This document shows positions 34,420-43,383 of a DNA stretch of 64,000 nt, piece by piece. The notes beneath the pieces were generated by a model. The model searched no databases, was not told where the DNA came from, and was given only the letters and a program-made list of their open reading frames with translations. Origin of the DNA: UBA9732 sp963649615 (GTDB taxonomy: Bacteria > Spirochaetota > Spirochaetia > Sphaerochaetales > Sphaerochaetaceae); the NCBI GenBank assembly GCA_963649615.1, contig CAVJIN010000005.1, positions 6,218 to 70,217 on the forward strand, written 5' to 3'. Each line of letters starts with the position of its first letter. Positions within the stretch are counted from its first letter, which is position 1. Made by a program: the position numbers and the translations under genes.

Positions 34420-34492
34420 TAGCGGCGAAGGGCCACGATCCCCTGACCGATCGGATATGAGCCGATTGCTCTACCAGCTGAGCTACGCCGCC
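34420..34492 (-). tRNA. tRNA-Met (CAT), unusual T-loop
   Basis: The 73-base cloverleaf has acceptor GGCGGCG/CGCCGCT, D arm GCTC-AGCTGGTA-GAGC, anticodon stem ATCGG/CCGAT with loop CTCATAT (anticodon CAT), and T stem AGGGG/CCCTT. It resembles elongator tRNA-Met. The T-loop reads ATCGTGG instead of TTCRANN, so positions 54 and 58 are A and T. The 3' CCA is not encoded. Confidence 0.88.
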
Positions 34493-34536
34493 AAGCCTTT
34501 GATTTTATAGAACATTTGAGAAAAAATGACAATACC

Positions 34537-34974
34537 TTAAAGATTGTTTTTTATAGACAAAGCCACAATGAAAGAACCATCAACAACAAAACTAACAATC
34601 TCCGAGCCAAATCTTACAGAAATGGACACACTTCCATCTCCATTGTAAGAAAGTGCTGACATAACAAAATTTTTGGCTGGAAGATTTTCAGAGAGAAAAG
34701 AACTGAAGACTTCCGCAATGGAGGCCCTAGAATTAGGATGCACATATGTTTCTAACCATTCATAACTGAATTCTAAAGAAACAGCTTCAGCTAAAAAAGA
34801 ATGAAAAACCGTATCATCTGTTTGAACCGTCTGCCCCATATCTGAATCAATAGGCAGAACAGACTCCTTGCTTAAACCTTGAGAAGGAAGAAAAATCCTC
34901 ACATTGGAGCAAAAAGCAAAAGAAGGAATAAACAAAAGAGATAAAACAATTAAAGCCTTTTTTATTTTTATCAC
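34537..34974 (-). CDS. Small exported protein, possible lipoprotein
   Basis: I do not recognise this 145-residue protein. It has a basic start and hydrophobic stretch (MIKIKKALIVLSLLFIPSFA) followed by FCSN, so a signal peptide with a Cys right after the A-F is present and lipidation is possible. The remainder is hydrophilic with beta-rich character. It diverges from the TtcA-type gene. Confidence 0.6.
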   Translation of the reverse strand: MIKIKKALIVLSLLFIPSFAFCSNVRIFLPSQGLSKESVLPIDSDMGQTVQTDDTVFHSFLAEAVSLEFSYEWLETYVHPNSRASIAEVFSSFLSENLPAKNFVMSALSYNGDGSVSISVRFGSEIVSFVVDGSFIVALSIKNNL

Positions 34975-35038
34975 AATTTATATTTTCCACTAAAAGCCAC
35001 TTGTCCTCAAGACTCTTTGACTTTATTATTCAAAAATC

Positions 35039-35824
35039 ATGAAAGAAGAAATCAAAAGTCCATACGACGACTCTAAACTCTCATACAAAAACATTCTCAA
35101 TGGAAATATGCCACCTTGGGTGATGAGATTTATCAAAGCCGTTGGAAAGGGAATAAATGATTTTGACATGATAAGAGATAAAGAGGAGATTCTACTGGGA
35201 GTCTCTGGAGGAAAAGATTCTCTTGCCTTAGCCCTGGCATTATCTGTAAGAAAAAAATGGCTTCCTATTGATTACAAACTTCATGCCATCATGATTAACT
35301 GGATTGAACATCCAATTGATGAAAGCTACAGACCAAGGCTTAAAGAATACTTCAATGATTTAGGCATTGATTTTGAAATAATTGATGAATATCAATTCCC
35401 TGAAAGTTTCAAGGGAGACTTCAACTGCTACCTTTGCTCTAGAAATAGACGAAGAATTCTCTTTGAGATTGCTCAAGAAAGAGGATTCAAACAAATAGCA
35501 ATGGGCCACCATCTAGACGATTTGGTTGAAACCACAATGATGAACTTATTCTTTAGAGGAAACTTTGCAACAATGAATCCAATTCAAGAATTCTTTGATG
35601 GAAAACTCTATGTTATAAGACCAATGATTGAAATTCATGAGCAAACTTTAATCAGACTTGCGCAAGCTTATGATCTGCCTGTTATCAAACCGGTTTGCCC
35701 TTATGACCAAACAAATATTAGAGCAAATTTAAAACCAATAGTCAAAGAACTCTGCAAAATGGACAAATTTACACGAGAACATGTGTTTTCTGCCCATGAT
35801 TTGACTTGTAAAGTAAAGCGCTAG
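35039..35824 (+). CDS. ttcA: TtcA-type tRNA 2-thiocytidine synthetase
   Basis: This 261-residue PP-loop ATPase has GVSGGKDSLALAL (SGGKDS at about residue 56), CYLCSRNRRRILFE with the CxxC (about 130-133), GHHLDDLVETTMMN and a later single Cys in KPVCPYDQTNIR (about 219). The three cysteines match the Fe-S ligands of TtcA, which thiolates C32 of certain tRNAs. TtuA-like enzymes are the alternative. No clear Shine-Dalgarno is visible. Confidence 0.82.
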   Translation: MKEEIKSPYDDSKLSYKNILNGNMPPWVMRFIKAVGKGINDFDMIRDKEEILLGVSGGKDSLALALALSVRKKWLPIDYKLHAIMINWIEHPIDESYRPRLKEYFNDLGIDFEIIDEYQFPESFKGDFNCYLCSRNRRRILFEIAQERGFKQIAMGHHLDDLVETTMMNLFFRGNFATMNPIQEFFDGKLYVIRPMIEIHEQTLIRLAQAYDLPVIKPVCPYDQTNIRANLKPIVKELCKMDKFTREHVFSAHDLTCKVKR

Positions 35825-35928
35825 TATTGGCAAAAATACCCTATTGATATTATTATATTATGATGTGACCTCATTAGGCCCAGGAGATTTGGTTTGGGGA
35901 AGGGTTAGATGCCCCTGAAGGAGTTTTT

Positions 35929-38733
35929 ATGGACGGAAAGAAAATGAAGAAGATTATTGCAGTAGTTCTTATTACAGCTATAGCAATTGGTTCCATTTTT
36001 GCATCTCCACTCACTTTGGTCGGTTCTGTTGGTAATGCCAAAGTTTACGATGATACTTTTAAATCAGTAGTTGAAGTTAATTCAGTCGAGTCTAACTGGA
36101 TTATTCGCACCAGCGATAATGTGGTAGTACTTGAAAATGAAGACGTAAAACTTACAGTTGGAGAGAATTCTCTCGTTAAGGTTTTGTCTTTAGATGAAAC
36201 AACTCCTGTTGTTTACCTCTTAGATGGATGGCTTGGAGCAACAGCAAAAGAAAACGTTAACATACTCACAGTCAAAACCCCAGTCACAATTTACAGCGTA
36301 ACAGCAAAGTCAACTGTTGTTATTCTTTCTAATGAGACAGAAGAAAGCGGTTACGTCTATGAAGGAAATGCAAACATTACAAACTGCATTACTGGAGCAA
36401 TCAAGGATCTTAAGCAAGAAGAATATCTTGATCTTTCTAAAAGTAACGTAATACCACAACTCCCAACAGAGGGTTCAGAAATTGCAAAAACCATTGAGCA
36501 GTTCCTAGTTGAAACAACCGCAACAGCTGAGACAGTTGAAACAGCTGAGACAGTTGAAACACCTGAGACAGCTGAAACAGAAGTGGAAACAGTTGCTGAA
36601 GTTACTGAGGTTCCTGTTGAACCAGCAGTGGTTATCAACCCTCTCAAAACAGTATTAACATATGCAGGTTATAAAGCATCCATTACTGCTTATGTTGGAA
36701 AAGCTTACATTGAATATCCAGCATTTGTTACTGCCCAAGAAATTTATGATGCAGCAACTGCGGTTTACAGTGCCTATGGAACTTACCTTGATGGTGTTTA
36801 TATTGAAGTTGTTGAGGATGGATTAGCAGTTGTAACCTATCCAGAAACCTATGGTGAAGCTGAATTCAATATTGCTGTTTCTTTACTTAAGAAAGAACTT
36901 CCTTACTACATTGCTTCCCTCTTTGGCCTTTCAGACACAGACAAGGAAGAGTTAAAAGATCTTCCAATTGTTACGCAGCCTGCTACAATTGAAATAAAAA
37001 ATCGCAATACTGAACCATTAACCAAAGAAGTTATTGTCCCTCTTTCAAAAACATTCTCTTATGCTGATTATGAAGCAACTATAACAGCTGATGTTGGAAA
37101 AGCTTATATTGAATATCCAACATTTGTTACTGCACAAGAAATTTATGATGCTGCAGCTGTGGCTTACAGCGTCTATGGTGCTTATCTAAATGATGTTTAC
37201 ATTCAAGTTGTGGAAGATGGTAAGGCCGTTGTAACTTATCCAGAAACCTACGGCGAAGCTGAATTTAATTTGGCAGTCTCTCTTCTTGAAAAAGAACTTC
37301 CTTACTACATTGCTTCTTTGTTTAAGTCAGAAACTCCTGTAGCAGAAGTAGAAGCAGAAACCAAAGCTGAAGTTAAAACAGATGAAAAAGAAGCTGACAT
37401 AATTGAAGTAACAACTACAGAGATTCCGGCAGCTCCAACCATGGAAAAACCTGCTTCAGAAAAGAAACAATCCAATGTTGAGTTTGGTGGAACCATTAGC
37501 GTAGTCTATGGAAAGTATACAAAAGGCTCTGAATACAAGCCATTTATTGACAGACATATAATTCGTAGAATTGGTTTTGCACCAAAGAATGCTGTGATTG
37601 CACTTGATCCATACGTAACAATTGACAACTTAACAATTGGGCTTCACCTCTCAATTAATGTCGCCAATATCAAAGAAAGCTTTAATTTCATAACCAATAA
37701 GGGCGTTTCAGGCTATCTAAACAGCATTGCACGCTATATTGGCAGAGTTAATTACAATACAGATACTCTTAATATCGATATTGATAGAAACCACAGCGTT
37801 GAATTCTCAAGCCCAGTCTTCCACTCCTTAGACAAGGCCTTTGATGAAAACAACAGCCTAGTTGCAACCGGTAATTTGAATCTTGGTTTCCTCACAATAA
37901 GTGGATTTGTAGATGATCTTCAAATGACAAATCATCTTAATGGAAGGAAACAGTTTGCTGGTGTTAACCTCGCAACAGGCTCAAAGAATGTTGCAGTGAA
38001 CGCCTCTGTAATTGCAAATGTTCATAGTTTCAAAAACATTGATTTTTATCCCGCAATTGATGCATCAACAACTCTTAGTGTAAACAAATTTGATGTTGAA
38101 ATTTACGCAGGAATTGCCAGTTTCTTTAATGTAAAGAATACAAAAGGCCTAAATATTCTCGCAAAAACGCAAGTAACTCTTAGCACAAACCTCTTCAACT
38201 TTGGTATTGGTGTTGCTTACAACAAGGGAGATCATATCAACAACATTGTTAACAACTCACCAGTAACAGTTATTAAGGCCTTTAATGGACAATCCCTTGA
38301 TGTCCTCTTGTCAGCAGGAATTAACTGGGGCATCTTCTCCATGAGCGGTTCTATGACTCTTCCACTTTCTCTCAACGGAAATGGTGGACATCTCGCATAC
38401 AACACCGTTAAGACTAGAAGTGGAAACCAAATTGACATTACAGCCGATGTTCTTACCATTACCGGAAAACTTGATTTCAACACTGTTTCACTTTCAGGTG
38501 GAATCTTATTTGAAGGCTTCTCTGGCAGATTTGCAAATTTCGCAAAATCAATCATTAAAAAGTCTGGCAGACGTTCAGCAGTTGCAGGACTTTTGGACAG
38601 TGAACTTGCAACAATGTATGCACAGATGACATTGAAATTTGGTGACTTTGAAACCTACGTAAGAGGTGACATGGCAACCATTGATGGCTACAAGAGAGTT
38701 TCAACCTCCTTGGGTGCATCCTTTACTTTCTAA
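35929..38733 (+). CDS. Exported protein with FecR-like region, two novel repeats and a beta-rich C-terminus
   Basis: This 934-residue protein has a signal peptide (MKKIIAVVLITAIAIGSIFA), then about 170 residues resembling a FecR/DUF-type beta domain (TPVTIYSVTAKSTVV). A Thr/Glu/Val-rich linker follows (repeats of TAETVE, about 195-235). Repeats A (about 239-337) and B (about 372-467) share AYIEYPxFVTAQEIYDAA and YGEAEFNxAVSLLxKELPYYIASLF. A second acidic linker leads to about 420 residues rich in alternating hydrophobic residues, ending ASFTF with a terminal Phe, like an outer-membrane barrel. AAGGAG is upstream. A related repeat occurs in the lipoprotein at 53040-54989. Function unknown. Confidence 0.75.
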   Translation: MDGKKMKKIIAVVLITAIAIGSIFASPLTLVGSVGNAKVYDDTFKSVVEVNSVESNWIIRTSDNVVVLENEDVKLTVGENSLVKVLSLDETTPVVYLLDGWLGATAKENVNILTVKTPVTIYSVTAKSTVVILSNETEESGYVYEGNANITNCITGAIKDLKQEEYLDLSKSNVIPQLPTEGSEIAKTIEQFLVETTATAETVETAETVETPETAETEVETVAEVTEVPVEPAVVINPLKTVLTYAGYKASITAYVGKAYIEYPAFVTAQEIYDAATAVYSAYGTYLDGVYIEVVEDGLAVVTYPETYGEAEFNIAVSLLKKELPYYIASLFGLSDTDKEELKDLPIVTQPATIEIKNRNTEPLTKEVIVPLSKTFSYADYEATITADVGKAYIEYPTFVTAQEIYDAAAVAYSVYGAYLNDVYIQVVEDGKAVVTYPETYGEAEFNLAVSLLEKELPYYIASLFKSETPVAEVEAETKAEVKTDEKEADIIEVTTTEIPAAPTMEKPASEKKQSNVEFGGTISVVYGKYTKGSEYKPFIDRHIIRRIGFAPKNAVIALDPYVTIDNLTIGLHLSINVANIKESFNFITNKGVSGYLNSIARYIGRVNYNTDTLNIDIDRNHSVEFSSPVFHSLDKAFDENNSLVATGNLNLGFLTISGFVDDLQMTNHLNGRKQFAGVNLATGSKNVAVNASVIANVHSFKNIDFYPAIDASTTLSVNKFDVEIYAGIASFFNVKNTKGLNILAKTQVTLSTNLFNFGIGVAYNKGDHINNIVNNSPVTVIKAFNGQSLDVLLSAGINWGIFSMSGSMTLPLSLNGNGGHLAYNTVKTRSGNQIDITADVLTITGKLDFNTVSLSGGILFEGFSGRFANFAKSIIKKSGRRSAVAGLLDSELATMYAQMTLKFGDFETYVRGDMATIDGYKRVSTSLGASFTF

Positions 38734-38737
38734 AATA

Positions 38738-40498
38738 ATGATTAAGCAACTTGATCCAATAGTTGCGTCTCGTATTGCTGCGGGGGAGGTAGTCGAAAGA
38801 CCCTCCTCCGTTTTGCGTGAACTCATAGACAATTCCATTGATGCAGAAGCTTCAAAAATAAGTGTTCATCTAGAACAAGGCGGAATCAAGAGTCTAACTG
38901 TTATTGATGACGGAATTGGAATGTCTAAAGAAGATCTCACAATGGCTTGTGTAAGCCATGCAACAAGTAAAATATCCACCATTGAAGATCTTTTTAACCT
39001 TCGAACTCTAGGGTTCAGAGGTGAGGCTTTAAGTAGCATAGCCTCTTGCTCTCTTCTTACAATAGATTCAAACGGAAATCGCATAATTGTTGACAATGGA
39101 CAGCAGGGCCAAATACTTCCAGGTAGCGTAACAAAAGGAACCAGTGTAAGAATGGAAAACCTTTTTGAACTCATTCCTGCACGAAAACTCTTTCTAAAAA
39201 GACCTCAAAGCGAAGGCTCCGAATGTAAAAAAATCTTCCTTGAGAAAGCCCTTGGATTTGAAGAAATAGAATTTCTCCTTTTTATGGATGGAGAATTAAA
39301 ACTACATTTGCCCAAAGCAACAAAAAAAGATAGAACTGTAAGTGTTATGGCTTTAGATAAATCTTTCATGCCAGCAAAAATTTTGGAGATGGAATATGAA
39401 AGCGATAACATAAAACTGTATGCAGTTGCCTCGGATCCTTCTTGCTATAAACGCGATAGAACACAAATCAAAATACTATTAAATGGAAGAATTATCGACA
39501 GTTTTGCTCTAGTTCAAGCTGTAAACAATGCGTACTCTGCAGCTCTCCCTGGTGGAGCTTTTCCGTTCTTCTATTTATATATAGAAGACAACCCTTCGTT
39601 AGTAGACTTTAACATTCATCCAACAAAGCGTGAATGTAAAATCCGCAATCAAAGTCAAATATATGGCTGTATTACTGCCATGATAAGAAATGCTCTGCTT
39701 CATGGAACTTTCAGTAATAGACAGCTAGAACACAAGAGTGAAACACCTTCAAAGGTTTCATACTCAAAACCACAGATCCAACAAGATAAAGATGTGGATC
39801 TGTTTTTTGAAAATCCTGCACCATACAAAACAAAGCAGCCCCAACAAACAAAAGAAGATAAGCCTTTTGACCCTTCTTGGTTTGAAAATGCAAAATCTAT
39901 CATGGCTCAAAGTAAGAAAAGCATCAAAGAAAACGAGGTTTCAAACGAAAAAGAAGATGCTTCCTATACCTACATAGGCCAAATTTTTAACACATTTCTG
40001 CTTGTAGAGACCACAAATAAGATTCTCTTCATAGACCAACATGCTGCCCATGAACGTATTCTCTACGACGAAATTCTTTCTCAAAAAGATGTCCAACGGC
40101 TTATGGTTCCCTACCGCTTTGAGGTTGACCGCTCAGCTGATGATTTTCTTCTTGAAAACAGCATAATTTATACCGATTTTGGAGTAGAACTTACAAGAGT
40201 TGAACCTTTACTTTGGGAAATGTCCACAATTCCTGCTGTGTGCAGAAAAAATGAAGCACAAATTGCCACATATATACAAAACACAACGGGCGATATTGAA
40301 AGTGCAAAGAAAGGCCTGTTTGCCATCATAGCATGCCATGCTGCAATAAAAGCAGGAGATCCTCTTGATGCAATTACAGCAAAAGCTCTTGTTGATAAAG
40401 TTTTCAACTTAGATGCAATGTTGTGTCCGCATGGCAGAAGTTTCACTTACGAGATATCCAAAGACGAGCTTTACAAGAAAGTTGGTCGTATTGTCTAA
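38738..40498 (+). CDS. mutL: DNA mismatch repair protein MutL
   Basis: This 586-residue protein begins MIKQLDPIVASRIAAGEVVERPSSVLRELIDNSIDA, with DDGIGM and LGFRGEALSSIAS of the GHKL ATPase. The C-terminal dimerisation/endonuclease part has DQHAAHERILYDE, near the DQHAx2Ex4E motif but with Asp for the last Glu, plus CPHGRSF. No Shine-Dalgarno is visible before the ATG, which follows the preceding stop by four bases. No mutS is in the window. Confidence 0.95.
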   Translation: MIKQLDPIVASRIAAGEVVERPSSVLRELIDNSIDAEASKISVHLEQGGIKSLTVIDDGIGMSKEDLTMACVSHATSKISTIEDLFNLRTLGFRGEALSSIASCSLLTIDSNGNRIIVDNGQQGQILPGSVTKGTSVRMENLFELIPARKLFLKRPQSEGSECKKIFLEKALGFEEIEFLLFMDGELKLHLPKATKKDRTVSVMALDKSFMPAKILEMEYESDNIKLYAVASDPSCYKRDRTQIKILLNGRIIDSFALVQAVNNAYSAALPGGAFPFFYLYIEDNPSLVDFNIHPTKRECKIRNQSQIYGCITAMIRNALLHGTFSNRQLEHKSETPSKVSYSKPQIQQDKDVDLFFENPAPYKTKQPQQTKEDKPFDPSWFENAKSIMAQSKKSIKENEVSNEKEDASYTYIGQIFNTFLLVETTNKILFIDQHAAHERILYDEILSQKDVQRLMVPYRFEVDRSADDFLLENSIIYTDFGVELTRVEPLLWEMSTIPAVCRKNEAQIATYIQNTTGDIESAKKGLFAIIACHAAIKAGDPLDAITAKALVDKVFNLDAMLCPHGRSFTYEISKDELYKKVGRIV

Positions 40499-40517
40499 GA
40501 CTTGTAAACAAGAAAGT

Positions 40518-40988
40518 CTACTTAAACAGAACCGTTAAATTAGAATTTTCATCAAAAAAAGATTCGGAATATGAAAGGCTACGCTCAAGTGCCCCTTCTA
40601 CGTCTCTATAATCAACTTCAAAAGTATACTCTAAAGTCCTACCATCTTTATAGAACAACTTTAAAGACCAAAGCCCTGTTGGAAGCAAGGCCCCATTTGG
40701 CATAGACAGATTAGAGCAACCATAGTAAGAAACATTATCAACAATGGTCTTATTCACAGCAATAGTCCAAGAAAATACACTATCAGGTGAAGTAACGGTC
40801 ATTGTTATTCCATCATCACTGGGAACCTCACCAGTAAAATAAACACTCAAGCCCATGCTTTTAGAAGAGGCATTAATATAAGGTTGAGAAACTATATTTG
40901 AAGCTTCAAAATTACCTTTGTAACAAGAAACACAACATAAAAGAGCACAGCAAAGAGTAAAAAAGATATTTTTTTTACTTGGTTTCAT
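40518..40988 (-). CDS. Small lipoprotein of unknown function
   Basis: This 156-residue protein has a clear lipoprotein signal with the Cys-rich core TLCCALLCCVSC, lipidation probably at Cys 22. The mature part is beta-rich (GLSVYFTGEVPSDDGITMTV; FSWTIAVNKT; LKLFYKDGRTLEYTFEV), which could be an immunoglobulin-like fold. AAGGA lies upstream. Its start overlaps the acyltransferase gene by 14 bases, so the two may be one operon. I do not recognise the family. Confidence 0.7.
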   Translation of the reverse strand: MKPSKKNIFFTLCCALLCCVSCYKGNFEASNIVSQPYINASSKSMGLSVYFTGEVPSDDGITMTVTSPDSVFSWTIAVNKTIVDNVSYYGCSNLSMPNGALLPTGLWSLKLFYKDGRTLEYTFEVDYRDVEGALERSLSYSESFFDENSNLTVLFK

Positions 40989-42141
40989 CTACTTCCTTTA
41001 GTTCGTTTAATCTTGAGACAACCGGATTTGCATATTCTTGAAACACCATGTCTCTTACTTCTGGCTTAAGGTGCCTATAATGCTTTATAAAAGCCTTGGT
41101 ATTCATATTACTGTACTTATCTGCAAAAGTATCGGTACCATTTATATAATCATAAGCAAAATAATTAGCATCATAGAGCCTATAGTTTAAATGAATTTGC
41201 CTATCCAACTCTTTTACGGCAGAACGCGCATCCTCTAAACTTGAACTTAATGGAGAACCAACTTCAATGTGAACGTCTCCTTTTGGGAGTCTAAGACCTC
41301 TAACAAGGTCAAGGACATCGGCATATTTTTTCTTGACGTATATGTTGTTGTAGACCCCTTCTGCCTTGAGTTTACGAATCTGTTCCTGGCTTTTTGTTAC
41401 GTCGCACGGATCTTTCTGATAGCTAATAGCTACAGGGACAATAGATGCTATCTTCAAGAACTGCGAGAATGTTAATCCTTCTTCACGGTATGCAAGATAA
41501 AGCATCTTAAGAATGGCAGCGCTGGTATTGTCAATGCCATCTTTTGAGCGTCCGCTTTTTTGTGCAATCCAAATAGATTTTTTCTTTTCCTCAATAGCGT
41601 ACTTAAGGTATTTACTCAAATGCAACGTCTCTTTACGCAATTCACTAGAAGAAGTAAAAGATCTCTTGACCGTAACAGCTCCGTTGACCTTGAAAAGATC
41701 AGTAGCAAATTGGTTAACCAAGAGATTGTCTCCAATGACCATCTCACACATTTGTTTACCACTACGAGCAAGAGCTAAATCAAGTAATGCTGTATCTAGA
41801 ACAATATCTCTGTGGTTACTAATATAAATGTGAGGGGCATCATCTGTAAACTTATCTATACCACCAAAGGAAAATTCGTCAATACTGGAACTTTCAATCA
41901 TCTCCAAGAAAAGGTCACATGTAATAAACTCTTGAAACTGGGTGTAATTGTGAACCTGAGTAAGCAAATGTGAGAGTAATCTCTTTGAGTGAAACGATTT
42001 CCATGAATTAGTAATTCTGTTATGTCTAGAAATAATGTCTGTGAAATTATTCAGCAATTGAGGATATTGAATCAGTCTTGAGACAGCATCCTCAAAATCT
42101 TGCCCTTCATATGGGGCAATATCCCTAAACTCTTCTTTCAC
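40975..42141 (-). CDS. Glycerol-3-phosphate/1-acylglycerol-phosphate acyltransferase-like protein
   Basis: This 388-residue protein has a PlsC-like domain with IYISNHRDIVLDTALLDLAL, where the His-Asp motif is NHRDIVLD, followed by FKVNGAVTVKRSF and IWIAQKSGRSKDG, the usual second and third acyltransferase blocks. About 90 residues precede the domain. It starts at a GTG after a perfect AAGGAGGTG. Members of this group are often labelled 1-acyl-sn-glycerol-3-phosphate acyltransferase; the substrate is not proven. Confidence 0.78.
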   Translation of the reverse strand: MKEEFRDIAPYEGQDFEDAVSRLIQYPQLLNNFTDIISRHNRITNSWKSFHSKRLLSHLLTQVHNYTQFQEFITCDLFLEMIESSSIDEFSFGGIDKFTDDAPHIYISNHRDIVLDTALLDLALARSGKQMCEMVIGDNLLVNQFATDLFKVNGAVTVKRSFTSSSELRKETLHLSKYLKYAIEEKKKSIWIAQKSGRSKDGIDNTSAAILKMLYLAYREEGLTFSQFLKIASIVPVAISYQKDPCDVTKSQEQIRKLKAEGVYNNIYVKKKYADVLDLVRGLRLPKGDVHIEVGSPLSSSLEDARSAVKELDRQIHLNYRLYDANYFAYDYINGTDTFADKYSNMNTKAFIKHYRHLKPEVRDMVFQEYANPVVSRLNELKEVDETK

Positions 42142-42153
42142 AAAGACACCTCC

Positions 42154-43143
42154 TTAGTTGTTTCTGAAACTCTGACAAAGTTCAAGAATAATTGATCTTT
42201 CCCAACTCTGAGGATCTCCAAGCTTATCCTGAGACAATAGACCTCTAAATTCATCAATTCTATTGTAGTTATGTTTGTCCATCCACTGCTCCATGCCTTT
42301 GAGAATTTCCTTGACCACGGAGAAACCATGCATGGAGATTGTAGAAGTTAATTGTGTTGCTTTGGCTCCAGCTAGAAGCATCTTAATTACAGTGGAAGCA
42401 TCTCTAATGCCTGTGGATGCACAGATATCAGCACTAACTACAGAACTCATTATAGCAGTCCAACGTAGAGTGTCTCCATAATCGCCCTTAGGTTGTAGCA
42501 TTGTGGAATCCACACAAATTTTATCAATATTGATATCTGGTCTGAAAAAGTGATTAAACATAACAATTCCATCAATTCCTATATCTGATAGGCTTTTTAC
42601 CATATTGGAAATTGATGTAAAGTGTGAACTAATTTTCATACTCAGAGGTAAAGAAATAGCCTTTCTAGTTTGTTGGGCAAATTTTAAATAGTTAGCCTCA
42701 ACAGTTGGTCCCTTGACCTTATAATTGCTTGGGATAATGAAGTGAATCACCTCAATTGCATCAGCACCACAAGAAGCAAATCTTTTTGCATCATCCAGCC
42801 AACGAGCCTCTGAAGTACAGTTAACACAAGCAATAATTGGTACATCAATACAGCTTTTTGCCCTTGCAATAAGATCAAGATATTTATCTACATAAAAATC
42901 AGCACTAGCTTGAGAAAGAAACGCACGAGCATCAGCATGGGTTAGATAATCCTCTGCCCCGCTCATGTCTTTAAGAGCTTCTTTTGTGATTTCTTCTTCA
43001 AACAAAGGATTAAGAATAATTGCACCCAAACCAGAATCTTCTGCTCTTTTAATTGAATCTAAATCAGTAATTAACGGACTACTACCTAAAATCAACGGGT
43101 TTTTAAGTTTTAATCCCATATATGTGGTTTCTAAAGAACTCAT
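42154..43143 (-). CDS. Dihydroorotate dehydrogenase-like flavoprotein
   Basis: This 329-residue TIM-barrel protein begins MSSLETTYMGLKLKNPLILGSSPLITDL and contains PIIACVNCTSEARWLDDAKRFASCGADAIEV, LPLSMKISSHF with the FMN-binding Lys, and IGIDGIVMFNHFFRPDINI. The layout is that of class 1 dihydroorotate dehydrogenases, but related enzymes act on dihydropyrimidines, and no other pyrimidine gene is nearby. GGAGG precedes the ATG at 43143; the longer reading frame was rejected. Confidence 0.8.
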   Translation of the reverse strand: MSSLETTYMGLKLKNPLILGSSPLITDLDSIKRAEDSGLGAIILNPLFEEEITKEALKDMSGAEDYLTHADARAFLSQASADFYVDKYLDLIARAKSCIDVPIIACVNCTSEARWLDDAKRFASCGADAIEVIHFIIPSNYKVKGPTVEANYLKFAQQTRKAISLPLSMKISSHFTSISNMVKSLSDIGIDGIVMFNHFFRPDINIDKICVDSTMLQPKGDYGDTLRWTAIMSSVVSADICASTGIRDASTVIKMLLAGAKATQLTSTISMHGFSVVKEILKGMEQWMDKHNYNRIDEFRGLLSQDKLGDPQSWERSIILELCQSFRNN

Positions 43144-43314
43144 AAAAGTGCCTCCAACAAGGCGTATTATAGCACCGTCTACCATTCTAACGCAACGACG
43201 TCACAGCCAAAAAGAGCTCCAAGTAGCACCCAAAAGATTAAAACAAAAAAACCCTCAAATACTCAAAAACAATGAACTCTTTTTTATATTTACAGCATTT
43301 TTCAATAATAAAAT

Positions 43315-43343
43315 TTGACTTATGCTCAATCTATTGATAGAAT
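43315..43343 (+). promoter_or_regulatory. Promoter of the phosphoglycerate dehydrogenase-like gene
   Basis: TTGACT (43315-43320) and TAGAAT (43338-43343) are separated by 17 bases. The predicted start lies inside the tandem decamers at 43341-43370. Confidence 0.65.
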
Positions 43344-43370
43344 CAAATAGGATCAAATAGGATCAAATAA
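43341..43370 (+). repeat. Three tandem GATCAAATAG-like decamers
   Basis: AATCAAATAG, GATCAAATAG and GATCAAATAA follow one another with exact 10-base spacing, starting at the -10 hexamer and ending at the Shine-Dalgarno AAAGGAG. They could bind a repressor in phase with the helix. Confidence 0.8.
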
Positions 43371-43383
43371 AAAGGAGAGAAAT

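Noticed and set aside
35825..35928. Possible riboswitch or small gene upstream of the 934-residue protein
   Set aside because: Only weak G/C pairings (GGGGAAGGG with CCCC) are seen and no conserved aptamer pattern; no supported frame.
43190..43240. Possible further copy of the dispersed element (GTAGCACCCAAAAGAT)
   Set aside because: About 16 bases resemble the ATGCACCCAAAGACC motif, but the rest does not align; chance likeness in AT-rich sequence is likely.
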